Part shown: piece after piece, positions 16,294 to 26,079 of the stretch
How the letters are laid out: every line of letters starts with the position of its first letter
Numbering within the stretch: the first letter of the stretch is position 1
The notes under the pieces: generated by a model
The model's input: the letters and a program-made list of their open reading frames with translations, nothing else
Told to the model about the DNA's origin: nothing
The model's database searches: none
Translations under genes and position numbers: made by a program
Source: Spirochaetales bacterium
GTDB taxonomy: Bacteria > Spirochaetota > Spirochaetia > Sphaerochaetales > Sphaerochaetaceae
DNA: 64,000 nucleotides
Reading direction: 5' to 3'
Assembly: GCA_028722305.1 (NCBI GenBank)
Contig: JAQYHB010000011.1
Location: forward strand, 1 to 64,000

Positions 16294-18625
16294 GTATACC
16301 TCCTGATGCGTCTCTCGTCGCATCCAAAACATATTCCAGACAATGCTCGAACCGTCTCAACGCAGAAGCATCGGCGTATTCAAACCGTGCTTGGAAAAAT
16401 CTCACTGCATCAAGACGGCATTCCATAGAATCATCTTTGTCAAAGTTGCGTGCGATATCGTATCGCATCTTTCCGATACTGCTCCCCCTCCTTGCGGTAT
16501 CGCCTGACAATCGGTCTTTCACGTACCCAAGCATCCGATAGAGGAATGCCGTGGAAACCGGATACCGCGAATCAGTCAAATACGACTTCAACGTATCCTT
16601 ATCGGACATCAATTTGGCCAATTCTTCATAGGAGAACCTATCCCCCATAAAACACACACAGTTCCGTCCAAACGCTTCTTTCGCCATGACGTCAAGCGCA
16701 TCACCTGCATTCCGGTTTCCAAACGAGAAGGGAGCCTTGGCTCCTTGAATCGAAATGCCCACAGAAAAATGAAAGTCCGGATTCATGCAACAATACTTGG
16801 AAAAATCACTATGAAGTTGCTGCACAAGTGGCACAGCCTGATTCCATGGGGTAATCAGAAATACGTCATCACCACCTGTAATCACCGTGTAGACATCAGG
16901 GTAGGACTTCTCAAGCAACGAATGCAGGTACATATTAAAGAACATATGAAGTTGGCGTGACAAAGTCACATACCGGGATAAGGTATATGCGTCATCCGGC
17001 AAGCCATCGATAAAAATGTCCCCCAAATGATCGACATCTATTTTCACGTATGCCAACAAGGCTCTTCCTTGTCCCTCATCACTGACACCCATTCGTGCAA
17101 TCTCGGAGAATTCCTTGTGTGGAGTATATGCGTTCAAATGCCAGATTGGGAGAATTTCGGAACGCGAAGCATACATTGCGTACGCCACATGTCCTTGTTC
17201 CCCTTTTCCTTCAGCAAAAACGACATTGGAAAGCAATTGGAACCCACTGTCAGAAGCAGTTGTGACCGCGAGATGGAATTCCTTCATGTCTGGAATATGT
17301 CCACCGATTTGGCCTTCTTGCCTGCATTCGGTACAAAACCCATCCTCCGTATCGCTTGAACGAACACCACACGCAGGACATCTGGTTCCCTCAACGTTCA
17401 CATTAGAGAGAACGAAACCGGTTATGGGAAGCGCCCTTTCGAACTTGCGGGTCTTGCGCCCCATCAGCAAAGCCGATGATTCCGCAAGGGTTTTTCGGAA
17501 GGTCTTCGCTGAAAAACCATCCATCCCGATTTCTTGTGAGGCATCGATGACAATACATAACGTACCCAAGTATTTTTTCAGGAAGAAAACGTCCTGCTCT
17601 GTTTGATAGGCTTCAATCTGTTTCTCAATCCCGTCGAAATTCGGCAACAGCAATGTAAAGCGCCCACCAGCATCAATCATGTCGACGAAAGGAATAAGTC
17701 CAAGACGATCGCAAAGCCCTACTTGGTAGGCAGTACTCAGCAAGCTGATGATAAAGGAACGCCCTCTGAATGTCTTGCTTGCACCACGGAATGATTCTGA
17801 CTTGCTCTGAAAAATAAATTTCTGAATACCAGACAAGTCCCCAACGACAAGGCGAAACGGCTTTTGCGCATTCTCGCTATTCGCCATAGCCAATGCGATG
17901 GTCATAGTCATGACACTGTGGTCATAAAGAGAAATGTCGTTCAATCCATCATTAGTTGCCGATGGAATGCACCAGCAATAGGTAAACAACAAATCTTTCA
18001 GCTTACGCACCAGCATCTGGCATGATATCTTCCCTTGTAAAGAAGACAAGCTTTCCTTAAACGCTCTCCAAAGGTTGTGATAATCAGGTGCCTCTTCCAA
18101 ATTCTGGGAAGGAAACATCACATCCTGCCCCTCGATAAAAGGACGCATCGCGTATACCCATGTCGATTTGGTACTTGTATGCCGCTGGTTCGGCCTGACA
18201 TTCGGGAAAACAGCACGTAGGGGGGTCTTCAAGTAAGCATCCTTAGCCAAACCGATTTCCTTTTCGACACGATCCGCACCTGCGCTTAGTCGGTCTCCCA
18301 TGGCTACAAAATGAGAATACCCATCCGAAGAGGGATTGTGATGCATGGCGCTTTCTCGGGCAACCAGTTCCCAATCGATAGACAAATCAAGATCAAGTTG
18401 TCTGATGATAGGGAAAAAGTCTTCCAAGAAGAAACCATATGTCCAAAGTGCGTGACGGTAGGTATATCGGGCGTCCATTGAAGTCGGAAGCAACTGCCCC
18501 TCCATGGACACTACATCTCGCGACAGAGATTTCTCGTCCCCTCCAAAAGCACGTTGCTTGAATTTGCCCAAATCATGGCAAAGAGCCGCAATTGCTAGTT
18601 CATATTGTTTCTTTGTTTCAAGCAT
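16286..18625 (-). CDS. csm1: Cas10/Csm1, type III-A large subunit
   Basis: 779 residues. The N-terminal HD nuclease motif is in IAALCHDLGKFKQRAF (His17, Asp18). A zinc-ribbon CPACGVRSSDTEDGFCTEC lies near residues 414-432. The palm domain has VITGGDDVFLI with GGDD at 584-587. Both the single-stranded DNase and cyclic oligoadenylate synthase activities should therefore be possible. The C-terminal helical domain 4 is present. The gene overlaps cas6 by 8 nt and csm2 by 8 nt. Confidence 0.96.
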   Translation of the reverse strand: MLETKKQYELAIAALCHDLGKFKQRAFGGDEKSLSRDVVSMEGQLLPTSMDARYTYRHALWTYGFFLEDFFPIIRQLDLDLSIDWELVARESAMHHNPSSDGYSHFVAMGDRLSAGADRVEKEIGLAKDAYLKTPLRAVFPNVRPNQRHTSTKSTWVYAMRPFIEGQDVMFPSQNLEEAPDYHNLWRAFKESLSSLQGKISCQMLVRKLKDLLFTYCWCIPSATNDGLNDISLYDHSVMTMTIALAMANSENAQKPFRLVVGDLSGIQKFIFQSKSESFRGASKTFRGRSFIISLLSTAYQVGLCDRLGLIPFVDMIDAGGRFTLLLPNFDGIEKQIEAYQTEQDVFFLKKYLGTLCIVIDASQEIGMDGFSAKTFRKTLAESSALLMGRKTRKFERALPITGFVLSNVNVEGTRCPACGVRSSDTEDGFCTECRQEGQIGGHIPDMKEFHLAVTTASDSGFQLLSNVVFAEGKGEQGHVAYAMYASRSEILPIWHLNAYTPHKEFSEIARMGVSDEGQGRALLAYVKIDVDHLGDIFIDGLPDDAYTLSRYVTLSRQLHMFFNMYLHSLLEKSYPDVYTVITGGDDVFLITPWNQAVPLVQQLHSDFSKYCCMNPDFHFSVGISIQGAKAPFSFGNRNAGDALDVMAKEAFGRNCVCFMGDRFSYEELAKLMSDKDTLKSYLTDSRYPVSTAFLYRMLGYVKDRLSGDTARRGSSIGKMRYDIARNFDKDDSMECRLDAVRFFQARFEYADASALRRFEHCLEYVLDATRDASGGIHD

Positions 18626-19511
18626 TTATTCGCCCCTCTTCAATCTTATACCGACCCAGCCCAAAACTAACGTTCTTGCCGACATGGAACAAAAGTCCAC
18701 CTGCAAGCAAGGCTATGGTCTCTTTGGAAAAAGGTCCTTTCAACAGTAACCGGCCCTTCACTCCACCTAGTTGCATTGCTGTTTTCTGGCGCGATGAATA
18801 ATAGTCCTGATCCACCCATCTTTGCCCAAATGCATAAGAAACAGGATATTGTTCCACTGGCGAAATCGAATAATCGTCACCGTACAGTGATTCCAAAATT
18901 TCCATACGTCTGCTACATGCAACAAGAAGTTGTTTCCCAGTCACGCATGTGAGATACCGTCCATTTTCCTGAAGCCTGAATGGTGTCTCAAATGTAACAA
19001 GCAAGAATGGAACATCCAGAACTTGTATGGAAGCATCCGGCCATGTACGGCTTTTCGCTTCCAAGCTATTCAGTGAAAAAGCATACGGCTTTCCTTCAAG
19101 CACGACAGCTTCAATCTGAAATGGAACACGGTCAAAGGAGATGCCTTTTTCTCCAGCACGTTCCAAAGCTGTCGTCACATAGGGAATAAAATTACGGCTT
19201 TTTCCAATAAAAACAATAGACAACCTTGCGTGGTACGCATCGATTTCATCGTATTCGATCACAAACGGATGCGACGCTCGATTACGCCCTGGCAAGACTT
19301 TTGTATCTGCGGAAATGTATGATTCGAAGAACCAAGCATACACGCAAGTCTCTCGAAGCGGACAGGAGGCACAGCTTTCCTGTTCTCGTAACACGCAACA
19401 CAAGCGTCGAAACTGCATGCCAAGGACACTGCGGAACACAGTTTCGGCAGGATATCTCCATAAAACTTGCCTATCATAACGCAACAGATATTCAAGTTTT
19501 ATGTATTTCAT
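18618..19511 (-). CDS. cas6: CRISPR repeat endoribonuclease Cas6
   Basis: 297 residues from ATG 19511 with AGGAAAG upstream. Two RAMP-like halves end in LAGGLLFHVGKNVSFGLGRY, the glycine-rich Cas6 signature. A cysteine cluster (CASCPLRETCVYAWFFES) near residue 60 is common in this Cas6 branch. It cuts pre-crRNA within repeats to leave the 8-nt 5' handle. It is the first gene of the operon, so crRNA processing and interference genes are transcribed together. Confidence 0.93.
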   Translation of the reverse strand: MKYIKLEYLLRYDRQVLWRYPAETVFRSVLGMQFRRLCCVLREQESCASCPLRETCVYAWFFESYISADTKVLPGRNRASHPFVIEYDEIDAYHARLSIVFIGKSRNFIPYVTTALERAGEKGISFDRVPFQIEAVVLEGKPYAFSLNSLEAKSRTWPDASIQVLDVPFLLVTFETPFRLQENGRYLTCVTGKQLLVACSRRMEILESLYGDDYSISPVEQYPVSYAFGQRWVDQDYYSSRQKTAMQLGGVKGRLLLKGPFSKETIALLAGGLLFHVGKNVSFGLGRYKIEEGRINA

Positions 19512-19545
19512 CGGCAACTTTCCTAAATTACAACGAATGTTAATT

Positions 19546-19573
19546 ATTGTACACCTTCTTTTATTTGAAGCAA
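19546..19573 (-). promoter_or_regulatory. Promoter of the cas operon
   Basis: Minus-strand TTGCTT (19568-19573), 16-bp spacer, TACAAT (19546-19551), about 35 nt before the cas6 ATG. All cas genes to 10070 overlap or nearly abut, so this probably drives the whole operon. Confidence 0.5.
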
Positions 19574-19586
19574 GGAAAACAAACAC

Positions 19587-19930
19587 CGATTAATACTATT
19601 GTTCCGTTAGCTGGACAATGATTTTTCATATTAAACAAGTATAGAGAAAAAAGACAAAAAGGACCTGCGATATGTTGATTCAACAATACACAACTCAACG
19701 ATAAGCCGGATACGTTATTGAAGAAACGCTTGCTGGATCCTCTTTATTTGGCTACCTCAAATAGTCTTCCTGGGGTGATTCCACCTCGAAGATACATCCT
19801 CCCTGTACTCAGATTCGAGACCTACGAATACAAAGGGGGAAAGTCTGTCTGCGCATCAGCCAACCTACTGCGATGCCATCTCATGTACGTTGGCTTCCTT
19901 TGCTCTCTATGGGAAGATTGCCTAGAACCA
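19587..19930. other. Non-coding stretch beside the CRISPR operon
   Basis: About 340 bp without a recognisable gene. A plus-strand frame from 19718 lacks a ribosome-binding site and family resemblance. The right end merges into the decayed 3' end of the racemase pseudogene. Confidence 0.35.
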
Positions 19931-19934
19931 TGTC

Positions 19935-20610
19935 GCTCAGGACCTAGATATGTATGGACATCGTGTCGAGAATCGGTACGGAGAATTATACTCCTTGAAA
20001 CGCGAAGGGGAGTTCTGTGCAACCGATGACGATGCCATCAATTCCCTCCGCGTCTTTCAGATGCTGGATGATTCGTAGGATTCCTTTCCTGGTTTCTTCT
20101 TTTATGATTCCCAGTTCGAGTTCAGAGGAAATCTTTTCGTGGATATAGGTCATTTCCTCTTCATTGGGCGTAACCATGGTGATATAGGCGTGCAGGAACG
20201 GGGCCTTGAAAAAGTCATTCCCCATTGCCACTGCTGTTCCTAACAGGCCGAGCTATGGTATCCGGTTCGTTGGGTGGCCCTGCAGGCGGCTTCCAGCATG
20301 CAGGCCAAGGGAATCGGTGACCGGCTTTGCAAGTTGTCGAAGACGATGTGGGGAGTTTTGCCCGTCATCGCCACGAAATCATAGCCAACTTTGGCAAGGT
20401 TGCTGATTTCCTCGGAAAAATACTGGACCAGTCCGCCATAGTCTTTCTGCCCGCAATAGCGCAACATCTGAAAGACATCCATGCTTTCAGATCCGGAAAC
20501 AGATTTTCCCGAACTTCTTCTATACGCCGAAGACGATTTATAGTACGGAATGGCGGATTCTAGTCCAAAACCACCAATCAAACCAAGCTCTCTCTTTTTG
20601 ACGGCCTCTG
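19935..20610 (-). pseudogene. Aspartate/glutamate racemase family pseudogene
   Basis: The family is clear from LGLIGGFGLESAIPYYK, DVFQMLRYCGQKDYGGLV, TGKTPHIVFDNLQSRSPIPL, and then, in another frame, GLLGTAVAMGNDFF and IVIGCTELPFAFQG. The frame is lost near 20250 by the equivalent of a one-base deletion. The C-terminus SVPILDTMSIHI follows an in-frame TAA and is itself cut by TAG. A start codon is not evident before KKRELGLIGG. With a frameshift and two nonsense codons this gene is dead. It would have made D-amino acids. Confidence 0.88.
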
Positions 20611-21111
20611 TTGATGATTCGAAATGACATATGCGAAGAAAGTCTGACAGCCTTGGACGATGTCATTCCATGCCGCCTCGAAGTCACGGGTATACCACGG
20701 GTCGGCGACGTCCCTTCCGCTTCCCGCTACAAGGGTGCCGGACTTTCTCCATTCCACGAAGTCCATCAACCCATAGATTTTTCCTTCCAAGTCTCCACCG
20801 GCGATACGGCGCATGTCGCACAGGTTCTCGTCATCCATGCCAACCAGATAGTCGAAAAGGCGATAATCCCCTCTCGTCATCAGTCGGGCCCGTTTCCCTG
20901 CGGGGTTGATGCCATGACGAAGCAACACCTCCCTCGCCGGCGGATAGACCGGATTTCCCCTTCCGTTCCAGATTTCTTCGCTCGTGGTGGCCGCGGACTC
21001 AATGTGGAATTGGTCGGCAATCCCCTCTTTCAAGACCAAATCCTTACAGAAGAACTCCGCCATCGGTGAGCGGCAGATGTTGCCGTGGCAGACAAAGAGA
21101 ATCTTGGTCAT
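20578..21111 (-). CDS. Low-molecular-weight protein-tyrosine phosphatase
   Basis: 177 residues from ATG 21111 with AAGGAG 7 nt upstream. The P-loop ILFVCHGNICRSPMAEF holds the nucleophile Cys and Arg, and DVADPWYTRDFEAAW has the general acid Asp followed by the tyrosine. The sequence resembles the Firmicutes/spirochaete YfkJ-type single-domain enzymes rather than exopolysaccharide Wzb, and no polysaccharide genes are nearby. Its last codons overlap the racemase pseudogene region. In-frame codons upstream to 21216 lack a motif and are not used. Confidence 0.92.
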   Translation of the reverse strand: MTKILFVCHGNICRSPMAEFFCKDLVLKEGIADQFHIESAATTSEEIWNGRGNPVYPPAREVLLRHGINPAGKRARLMTRGDYRLFDYLVGMDDENLCDMRRIAGGDLEGKIYGLMDFVEWRKSGTLVAGSGRDVADPWYTRDFEAAWNDIVQGCQTFFAYVISNHQQRPSKRESLV

Positions 21112-21355
21112 ACATGTACTCCTTATTCGTGAATCCAAATGCAGTATTGCTTTCGGGTGCGAAGCAATACACATTTTCCGCCTAAACTGCAAACGTGGTG
21201 AACAACAGCCCATCATCGCTAAAGCAGCAGGAGCTGCATGTCTGTACGGGCACTATCTTTTGATTTTCGTCGATTCCGTTGCAAAACACACATATTCGTC
21301 TTCTTTGTCATGATATACAGTTTTCAGAAAAAAAGAACAGCCAAGAGGAAGACCT

Positions 21356-22036
21356 ATGAAGAATCTGGAATGGAAAGATAAGAAAGCGAGTTTTAGGAAA
21401 GTCGACGTGCGCGGCATCGCGGGCAATTTCGTTGATGGGTTGAAAAGACAAGCGGCAAAGCTTCCCGTCGGCGAAGGGATGGAAGTAATCCAAAGCTTTG
21501 AACCGATTCCCCTCTATGAGGTGATGGAGATGCTGGGGTATGAGCATGATACAGAGAAATTGGCGGAACATGAGTATCATGCATATTTCTACCGGACCGA
21601 GGAAAAGGGAAATATGGAAGATGCGCCAGAACGGCCGGCGGTCATCACGAATTATCCGATGATCGATGAAAAGCTGGGCGAGCTGGCTGTCCAGTTTTGG
21701 GACATGACCTGGAAAAGCGAAAAGAGGTATCTGGATTACAACATCAGACTTCTGCTTTCCCTTGCGAATGCCGTCGGTGCCGGGAGAATGCGGCAGGCAA
21801 TGCGGGAGCTATTGAAAGCATATGCCAACGGACTGGACTCCAGGGCCTTGGATGATGTATTTGAACAGCTGGCTTGGAACATGGGCATCGGTTTCTTCAG
21901 TTCCGAGATTGCTCCATCTTCGCTGTTCCATGCATACAAACTGATCAAGCAGATGGAAAAACAGGGAAAAGAACGAAACGAAATCAACCGGATGCTGAAA
22001 GAGAAGTTCTCGGATAAAAACTGCGAAAGCAAGTGA
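21356..22036 (+). CDS. DUF2249-domain protein with AhpD-like C-terminus
   Basis: 226 residues, start supported by AGAGGAAG. Residues 15-75 match the DUF2249 pattern: VDVRGIAGNFVDGLKRQA, GEGMEVIQSFEPIPLYEVME, then EYHAYFYR. The second half, NIRLLLSLANAVGAGRMRQA to AWNMGIGFFSSEI, recalls the helical carboxymuconolactone decarboxylase/AhpD fold but has no CxxC. DUF2249 proteins are often linked to nitrogen-oxide or redox metabolism in anaerobes. The function is unknown; a flavodiiron gene lies 3 kb away but not in the same operon. Confidence 0.72.
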   Translation: MKNLEWKDKKASFRKVDVRGIAGNFVDGLKRQAAKLPVGEGMEVIQSFEPIPLYEVMEMLGYEHDTEKLAEHEYHAYFYRTEEKGNMEDAPERPAVITNYPMIDEKLGELAVQFWDMTWKSEKRYLDYNIRLLLSLANAVGAGRMRQAMRELLKAYANGLDSRALDDVFEQLAWNMGIGFFSSEIAPSSLFHAYKLIKQMEKQGKERNEINRMLKEKFSDKNCESK

Positions 22037-22131
22037 CAAGCGCCCTCCTTGCGGGCCATCGCGAAGAACAGTGCATTCTCAGTCGTGAGGATTCACAACA
22101 GGGAATACTGAACCCAAACAAAGGATAGTTC

Positions 22132-22791
22132 ATGGCAGACATCGTCACGCTCGACTTGCATACCCCTTCCGTACAGTACCTGTGTGGAAAGGATAAGCGT
22201 CTGGAAAAGGTAATCCGTATGGTAGGCCCCATCACCTACGAGCCGCATGCGGATAATCCGTTTCCGTTCTTGATTCACGAGATCATCGAACAGATGCTGT
22301 CCGTCAAAGCAGGCGACAAACTGTTTGGTCGTCTTGAGGCGCTTTGCAAGGGACAGGTGACCCCCGAGTCGATCGACGCGCTTTCCGTAGAAGATGTGAG
22401 GAGCACCGGAGCTTCCACAGCCAAGGCGAAATACATGAAACACGCGGCTTCCGCCGTTTTGGAGGGAACCCTTGATTTCTCTCGGTTTCCCACCATGACA
22501 GACGAGGCCGCGTTGGAGGAACTTGTCCGGCTTCCAGGCATCGGCTCGTGGACCGCCAAGATGTATTTGATCTTCGTCCTGGACCGGCAGGACATCCTCC
22601 CCTTCGAGGATGTCGCCTTTCTGCAGAGCTATACATGGCTCTATAAGACCGACGATACATCCAGGGCTTCGGTGGAAAAGCGATGCAGAAAATGGAAACC
22701 CTATTCCTCCATCGCCGCCAGGTTCCTGTATCGTGCATTAGACAAGGGATTCACGAAGGAACCGTTCCGTTTGTTTGGTCAGAATAGTTGA
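22132..22791 (+). CDS. DNA-3-methyladenine glycosylase II (AlkA-like)
   Basis: 219 residues. The helix-hairpin-helix LVRLPGIGSWTAKMYLIFVL is followed by DILPFEDVAFLQSY, where the catalytic Asp of the AlkA/EndoIII superfamily is expected. No iron-sulfur cysteines follow, which fits AlkA rather than endonuclease III. It removes alkylated purines from DNA. Start ATG 22132 has AAAGGAT upstream. The N-terminal AlkA domain is missing, as in many short bacterial AlkA proteins. Confidence 0.87.
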   Translation: MADIVTLDLHTPSVQYLCGKDKRLEKVIRMVGPITYEPHADNPFPFLIHEIIEQMLSVKAGDKLFGRLEALCKGQVTPESIDALSVEDVRSTGASTAKAKYMKHAASAVLEGTLDFSRFPTMTDEAALEELVRLPGIGSWTAKMYLIFVLDRQDILPFEDVAFLQSYTWLYKTDDTSRASVEKRCRKWKPYSSIAARFLYRALDKGFTKEPFRLFGQNS

Positions 22792-22849
22792 CCTGGAAGC
22801 TTCAGTTTCTCCTTGGAAACAGAGCGAAACCTTCCAGGTCTTTCTCGCA

Positions 22850-23256
22850 CGATTGGCGAGATGAAAAAGGCTCTGTCCACAAGCGTTTCATCCAATGCCG
22901 ACATCGCGAAGAACGCGTCGATGCTGTTGGCAATCAAGACGAGGCGGAGAATTCCTTCTTTGCTTCTCACGGTGTCCGCAAGCGATAGTCGAAGCCGATG
23001 ACTTCGCTCTTCGGAAAGAGCGTCTTGTACTGGTCGGTTTCCTTCGCCGAACCACCCTTTCCGTGAAGATAGATGATTGATTCATCCATTTCCGGCATCT
23101 CATACGCTTCAGCGCGATGATAGTCCAGTATTCCCTGCTTGCACGTATAGTGCCCTTTGTGATTCGTAATTGTTTTGCGATGTCGCTCATGGATGTTCCC
23201 AGGTATCCATCCACCCTGCGCAAGATGCGTTCTTTTGTATCTCCTCATCACAAGCA
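22850..23256 (-). pseudogene. Decayed TetR regulator joined to alpha/beta-hydrolase remnant
   Basis: Reading right to left on the minus strand, KERILR and GYLGTSMSDIAKQLRITKG (23120-23240) are a TetR helix-turn-helix with the usual helix between them shortened. After a frame change, YTCKQGILDY gives its next helix. The frame then reads straight into DESIIYLHGKGGSAKETDQYK and VIGFDYRLRTP, the start of a small alpha/beta hydrolase. After another frame change, LVLIANSIDAFFAMSALDE to AFFISPIVRERPG follows. The nucleophile elbow has Asp where Gly is expected (NSIDA). Segments are missing, so this is a wreck of two genes, not a fusion protein. Confidence 0.72.
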
Positions 23257-23456
23257 ACCGAGCGATTACTTGTCAATGCGTTTGCAACATTTTTCAGATC
23301 GATTTGCAAGGAGAGGTCCCTGTTTTGGTGCCCCGATTTGTATTGGGATAGGTGTAAGCACGAAAAAGGTTGTTCCCCACTTTGCAAAAGGGTGCGTTTT
23401 CCAGTCCTTCCCACAGGGAGAGGAACAACGAAACAGGCTAAGATGGCGGTAATCTT

Positions 23457-24389
23457 TTAATCGTCAGCGACCAACATGCCATCCCGATACAACTTGCATG
23501 CATCGCCATCATCTATCCAGAGATACTTGCTGGAATCTCCGGCAACGGAAAAGGAAAGCACATCATCGGCAGAAACAAAGCGGTTGACGAATGCACGTGT
23601 TCCCGAGATGGTCCCTATATCCGTCTCACAACCCGTATAGACTTCTTTTCCATACAAGGACCCACCAATGTGGTACCCGGACAAGCTTGGAATTATGTTT
23701 TCAGTAATCACATACAATGCAGGAATCATATCCGTGGGCATCGTTCCATTCGTTTCCGCAGCTTTTACGAGCTCGTCCAAGTACCCCTGCGTGACAGATA
23801 GCGAACTTCCGTCAGCCATGACTGTAGCGGACAATCCACTGAAACCAGGTTCAGATCCATTGACCACCAGCGTGAACTGATGGTCTCCATCGAAAGTTGC
23901 ATGTGTTTCACCTGTGAGCTGGAACGAACTTGTCGTGGTCATATCTTGAGAAACAAGATATTGACTGAAACACAGGGTCCCCTGAATGCAAGACGAATAG
24001 TTGGAAATTGTTCCTTTATACACAGAAGTACCATCTGTTTTCTCCACAGCAACTTTACCGGAAGCTATCGAAACCGTTACCTTGCCACTACTCCAATACT
24101 CATATCCCGGGGGACGAGCAGTGTCAGAACCCGCTTTCCCAGCGATGCGGGAAATGGCAACTTCCACATCATCGGCCGAGAAGGTGGCTGTGGTCGTCGT
24201 AGCGGATATCGCGCCATAATCGGATTGGAGACTCGTCACCAAACTGGTGACCTCCCTTTCAAATTGCGATGATCCCGAAGTGTGCGAATCCGAGCCATCT
24301 GTACAGCCCATACAACCCAATACACCTGCAATCACCCCACATCCCATCAAAACCCTCGAAGCAAAAGTAATAAATGTTGTTGTACTCAT
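23457..24389 (-). CDS. Predicted lipoprotein of unknown function
   Basis: 310 residues. A signal peptide with a hydrophobic core VLMGCGVIAGVLGCMGC and lipobox-like LGCMGC predicts lipid attachment near residue 26-29. The mature part is rich in Thr, Ser and Gly and low in charge, with predicted beta structure and a few cysteines (SSCIQGTLCFS, YTGCETD). No family recognised. It is not in an operon: both flanks are non-coding, and its GC content is lower than its neighbours. Confidence 0.75.
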   Translation of the reverse strand: MSTTTFITFASRVLMGCGVIAGVLGCMGCTDGSDSHTSGSSQFEREVTSLVTSLQSDYGAISATTTTATFSADDVEVAISRIAGKAGSDTARPPGYEYWSSGKVTVSIASGKVAVEKTDGTSVYKGTISNYSSCIQGTLCFSQYLVSQDMTTTSSFQLTGETHATFDGDHQFTLVVNGSEPGFSGLSATVMADGSSLSVTQGYLDELVKAAETNGTMPTDMIPALYVITENIIPSLSGYHIGGSLYGKEVYTGCETDIGTISGTRAFVNRFVSADDVLSFSVAGDSSKYLWIDDGDACKLYRDGMLVADD

Positions 24390-24723
24390 ACCAAACCTCT
24401 TTTACTTAATACTCCCTCAAAAACACACTTCAGGCAACCATTGTTGAAAGCATTGATGCATACTCCCTCGCAGCGGAATCCTAGGGAGAATCAACGACAC
24501 AAGCTGACATCTACCGATAATTCTGAGAATTTCGGCAGATATCTGTGGGGGTGAAACATGGGAATGCTTGCGAGAAATCGTATGTAGTTGTCCACACAAA
24601 AGAGACTCCATGCCCACCATACAGGGATTTGATGTCCGGGAAAGGGAAAAACAGGATTGCGAGCGTAAAATATTTCAAAGAAATGAATAGGCTTCTCTTT
24701 TTTCCGAAATTCTGATATCAAAT
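24390..24723. other. Intergenic between lipoprotein and flavodiiron genes
   Basis: About 330 bp. Its left part should hold the lipoprotein promoter on the minus strand. Short frames here lack ribosome-binding sites and family resemblance, and nothing else is recognisable. Confidence 0.4.
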
Positions 24724-24754
24724 GGAAAGCCCCGCACGCGATGGCATGCAGGGC
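24724..24754 (-). terminator. Terminator of the flavodiiron gene
   Basis: Minus-strand arms of 11 bp (24744-24754 and 24729-24739, two G-U pairs) with a 4-nt loop, followed by TTTCC. It lies 34 nt beyond the stop. Confidence 0.65.
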
Positions 24755-24787
24755 CCTCATGATCCAATGTGTTTCTCCTATCTCATT

Positions 24788-25978
24788 TCACTTGATGGCG
24801 TTGGCAAATTCCCTGCCATAGGTGCGGCAAAGTTCTAAGGCCGTTTGGTCCGGAGCCCACTGGCAACGCAGTCCGTCGTTGACGACGGCGAAGCCGGCTT
24901 CGCCAAGCAATGTGGTGATTTGCTTGACGGCATCCCCGCTCCAGCCGTAACTGCCAAAGGCAGCGGCTTTCTTGTTCTTGAATTTCAGTCCGCGGATCAT
25001 TTCCATGATGCCGCCGATGGAATAAAGGAAGCCGTAATTGATGGTCGGGGAACCGACAAGGATGGCCTTTGACTTGAAGACTTCCGTTACGATGTCGTTC
25101 TTGTCGTCGACAGCGGAATTGAAGAGCTTGACTGTAAGCGATGGATCGGCCTGACGCAGGCCCTCGGCGATGCATTCGGCCATACGGCGCGTCGAATTCC
25201 ACATGGTGTCGTAGAGAATGGTGACCTGGTTCTCCTGATATGCCTTTGCCCATTTCTGATAGGTGCCGACAATCTGCATGGGGTCCTTGCGCCAGATGAC
25301 GCCATGACTCGGACAAATCATGTTGACCGGGACCTGCATCTTGAGAATCTCATCGATCTTGCGGTCGACCATGGGACTGTAGAGATTCAGTATGTTGGCA
25401 TAGTATTTCATGGCTTCCTGATACAATTCCGCCTGGTCCACATAGTCGTTGTACAGCTTCTCGCTGGCATAATGCTGGCCGAATCCATCGTTACTGAACA
25501 GGATGTTGTCGCCACTCATATAGGTGAACATCGTGTCCGGCCAATGGAGCATCGGCGCCTCGATGAAGACAAGTTTGGTTTCTCCGAGTTCCAGAGTGTC
25601 TCCGGTCTTCACGTTGACGAAATGCCAATCCTGATGATACAGGCCGCGAAGAATGGCTTCGCCCTTTTTCGTGCAATAGATCGGCGTGTCCGGGATTTCC
25701 CGCATCAAGGCAGGCAGGGCACCGCTGTGGTCGTTTTCGTTGTGGTTCATGACGATATAGTCGATGTCCTTGAGGTCGATTTCCTGCTTCAAGTTGGCGA
25801 CGAACTCTTCGTCGAACGGTTTCCAGACCGTATCCATCAAGACAACCTTCTTGTCCCGGATCAGATACGAATTGTATGACGAGCCCTTTTCCGTAGAATA
25901 TTCGTGACCATGGAACTCATTCAGTTCCCAGTCGATTTTGCCGACCCACGTTACCCTGTCAGTGATTTTCTTTCCCAT
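24788..25978 (-). CDS. Flavodiiron protein (A-type flavoprotein)
   Basis: 396 residues, the two-domain form without rubredoxin. The beta-lactamase-like domain has the di-iron ligands: MNHNENDHSGA (H-x-E-x-D-H), PMLHWPDTM, FSNDGFGQHY and CPSHGVIW. The flavodoxin domain starts about residue 255 with TILYDTMWNSTRRMAE for FMN and has VGSPTINYGF and GSYGWSG. These enzymes reduce oxygen to water or nitric oxide to nitrous oxide to protect anaerobes. AAGGAGC before the ATG supports the start. It is transcribed alone and ends in a terminator. Confidence 0.95.
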   Translation of the reverse strand: MGKKITDRVTWVGKIDWELNEFHGHEYSTEKGSSYNSYLIRDKKVVLMDTVWKPFDEEFVANLKQEIDLKDIDYIVMNHNENDHSGALPALMREIPDTPIYCTKKGEAILRGLYHQDWHFVNVKTGDTLELGETKLVFIEAPMLHWPDTMFTYMSGDNILFSNDGFGQHYASEKLYNDYVDQAELYQEAMKYYANILNLYSPMVDRKIDEILKMQVPVNMICPSHGVIWRKDPMQIVGTYQKWAKAYQENQVTILYDTMWNSTRRMAECIAEGLRQADPSLTVKLFNSAVDDKNDIVTEVFKSKAILVGSPTINYGFLYSIGGIMEMIRGLKFKNKKAAAFGSYGWSGDAVKQITTLLGEAGFAVVNDGLRCQWAPDQTALELCRTYGREFANAIK

Positions 25979-26079
25979 GTGTTAGCGCTCCTTATCCATT
26001 GAGAGTCTACAGCCGACATGGGACAGTGTCCGTTGTATTTGCAACAGGACACGGCATACCACATGCATCATCCCGGCAT

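Noticed and set aside
19718-20029. A 103-codon plus-strand gene between cas6 and the racemase remains
   Set aside because: No ribosome-binding site; it partly runs antisense to the pseudogene's 3' end and has no motif.
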